Positions 19,520-19,920 of a stretch of DNA of 19,920 nucleotides are shown in pieces (the first letter of the stretch is position 1; every line of letters begins with the position of its first letter). The DNA lies in contig JNDT01001449.1 of NCBI GenBank assembly GCA_000697055.1, positions 1 to 19,920 of the forward strand, given 5' to 3'. The notes beneath the pieces are model-generated. The model had not been told where the DNA came from and searched no databases. It was given only the letters and a program-made list of their open reading frames with translations. The position numbers were made by a program, and so were the translations under genes. The DNA is from Saksenaea vasiformis B4078. Its lineage: Eukaryota > Mucoromycota > Mucoromycetes > Mucorales > Saksenaeaceae.

Positions 19520-19739
19520 TAGGGGTCGGCAAAATATTCGTATATTCGTATTCATTCGTATTCGTTCGTCTAAAGAATGAATACGAATAAGTATTTTAGT
19601 TTGACGAATGAATACGAATATTCGTTCGTCAGCTATGAACGAATACGAATATGAAATTCATATTCGAATAGTTATTCGAATATTCGTGGCTTCATTCGAA
19701 TAACAACGAATATTCTATACTCATTCGTCTCAATCGACT
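19520..19739 (+). repeat. CpG-dense ATTCG/CGAAT repeat with a hAT-like terminal sequence
   Basis: It opens with TAGGGGTCGGCAAAA, which resembles hAT-superfamily terminal repeats. The next 200 bases are made of ATTCGT, ACGAAT and ATTCGAAT units in both orientations, including the 12-bp palindrome ACGAATATTCGT (19614-19625). About 20 CpGs lie in this stretch. The opposite terminal repeat is not in the window, so this may be one end of a larger DNA transposon or a foldback element. Confidence 0.5.
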
Positions 19740-19920
19740 GTCATTGGAATTGCAGATGAACGCATTTCACTCTTTGCTTTTTTATTTAAAAAATATCTTT
19801 TCTTTAGTAGTTAGAAACTTAAAACCGGAAAGTTAAAGTAGAAGACAAGTTTTCACAGCATTGCATAAGAATGTAACAGTAATGTATTGCTAGAAGTTTG
19901 CGTTTGTAATTGCTGGTCTT
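19740..19920 (+). other. Unassigned sequence at the window end
   Basis: Moderately AT-rich; no reading frame, repeat or RNA gene recognised. It may be the interior of the element that begins at 19520. Confidence 0.4.

Noticed and set aside
19520..19739. CRISPR-like or simple satellite array
   Set aside because: Units are 5-8 bases in both orientations with no regular period or spacers, in a eukaryotic setting.

Overview
The window looks like a eukaryotic, AT-rich, repeat-dominated region with no recognisable host protein gene. It is a nest of decayed retrotransposons around two intact-looking nuclear tRNA genes. Chromodomain Ty3 elements, an APE-type LINE, eukaryotic Pol III tRNA genes and a strong signature of methyl-CpG decay suggest a fungus with CpG methylation. 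An early-diverging lineage such as the arbuscular mycorrhizal fungi would fit, but that placement is inference and nothing here is diagnostic.

Layout. 1-3581 (minus): 5' part of a Ty3-type LTR retrotransposon (E1). It has an LTR and one gag-pol reading frame that runs off the window inside integrase. 3685-~5620 (plus): 3' part of a chromodomain Ty3 element (E2), with integrase, chromodomain, polypurine tract and LTR. ~5620-6849: AT-rich relic sequence. 6850-7647 (minus): an extremely A/T-eroded, 5'-truncated copy of a LINE 3' end. 7649-7761 (plus): a tRNA-Ala-headed SINE-like unit. ~7762-~13200 (minus): a near full-length LINE with ORF1 and ORF2, interrupted by a 248-bp solo LTR with 5-bp target duplications. 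13201-13272: tRNA-Ala(TGC). 13330-18496 (minus): a complete Ty3-type element (E3) with two 325-bp LTRs, gag, a candidate -1 frameshift site and pol. 18521-18602 (minus): tRNA-Ser(GCT). 19183-19421: an LTR with a 10-bp perfect terminal inverted repeat and a polypurine tract. From 19520: a CpG-dense ATTCG/CGAAT repeat with a hAT-like end.

Main observation. The reading frames of E1, E2, E3 and the LINE carry about 38 in-frame stops (27 TGA, 8 TAG, 3 TAA). Apart from the solo LTR insertion, they contain essentially no frameshifts. Most stops are what CGA->TGA gives. The two E3 LTRs differ at 22 sites, all transitions, many as CA in one copy against TG in the other, which is the footprint of a lost CpG. 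The same process changed catalytic aspartates of reverse transcriptase and RNase H to Asn. The elements therefore appear to have been silenced by cytosine deamination rather than by ordinary indel decay. The LINE copy at 6850-7647 shows a much deeper G/C-to-A/T conversion beside a far better preserved copy of the same sequence.

A second theme is association with tRNA genes. E3 lies between the 3' ends of two tRNA genes (57 and 24 bp away), and both LINE 5' ends abut a tRNA-Ala-type head in the opposite orientation.
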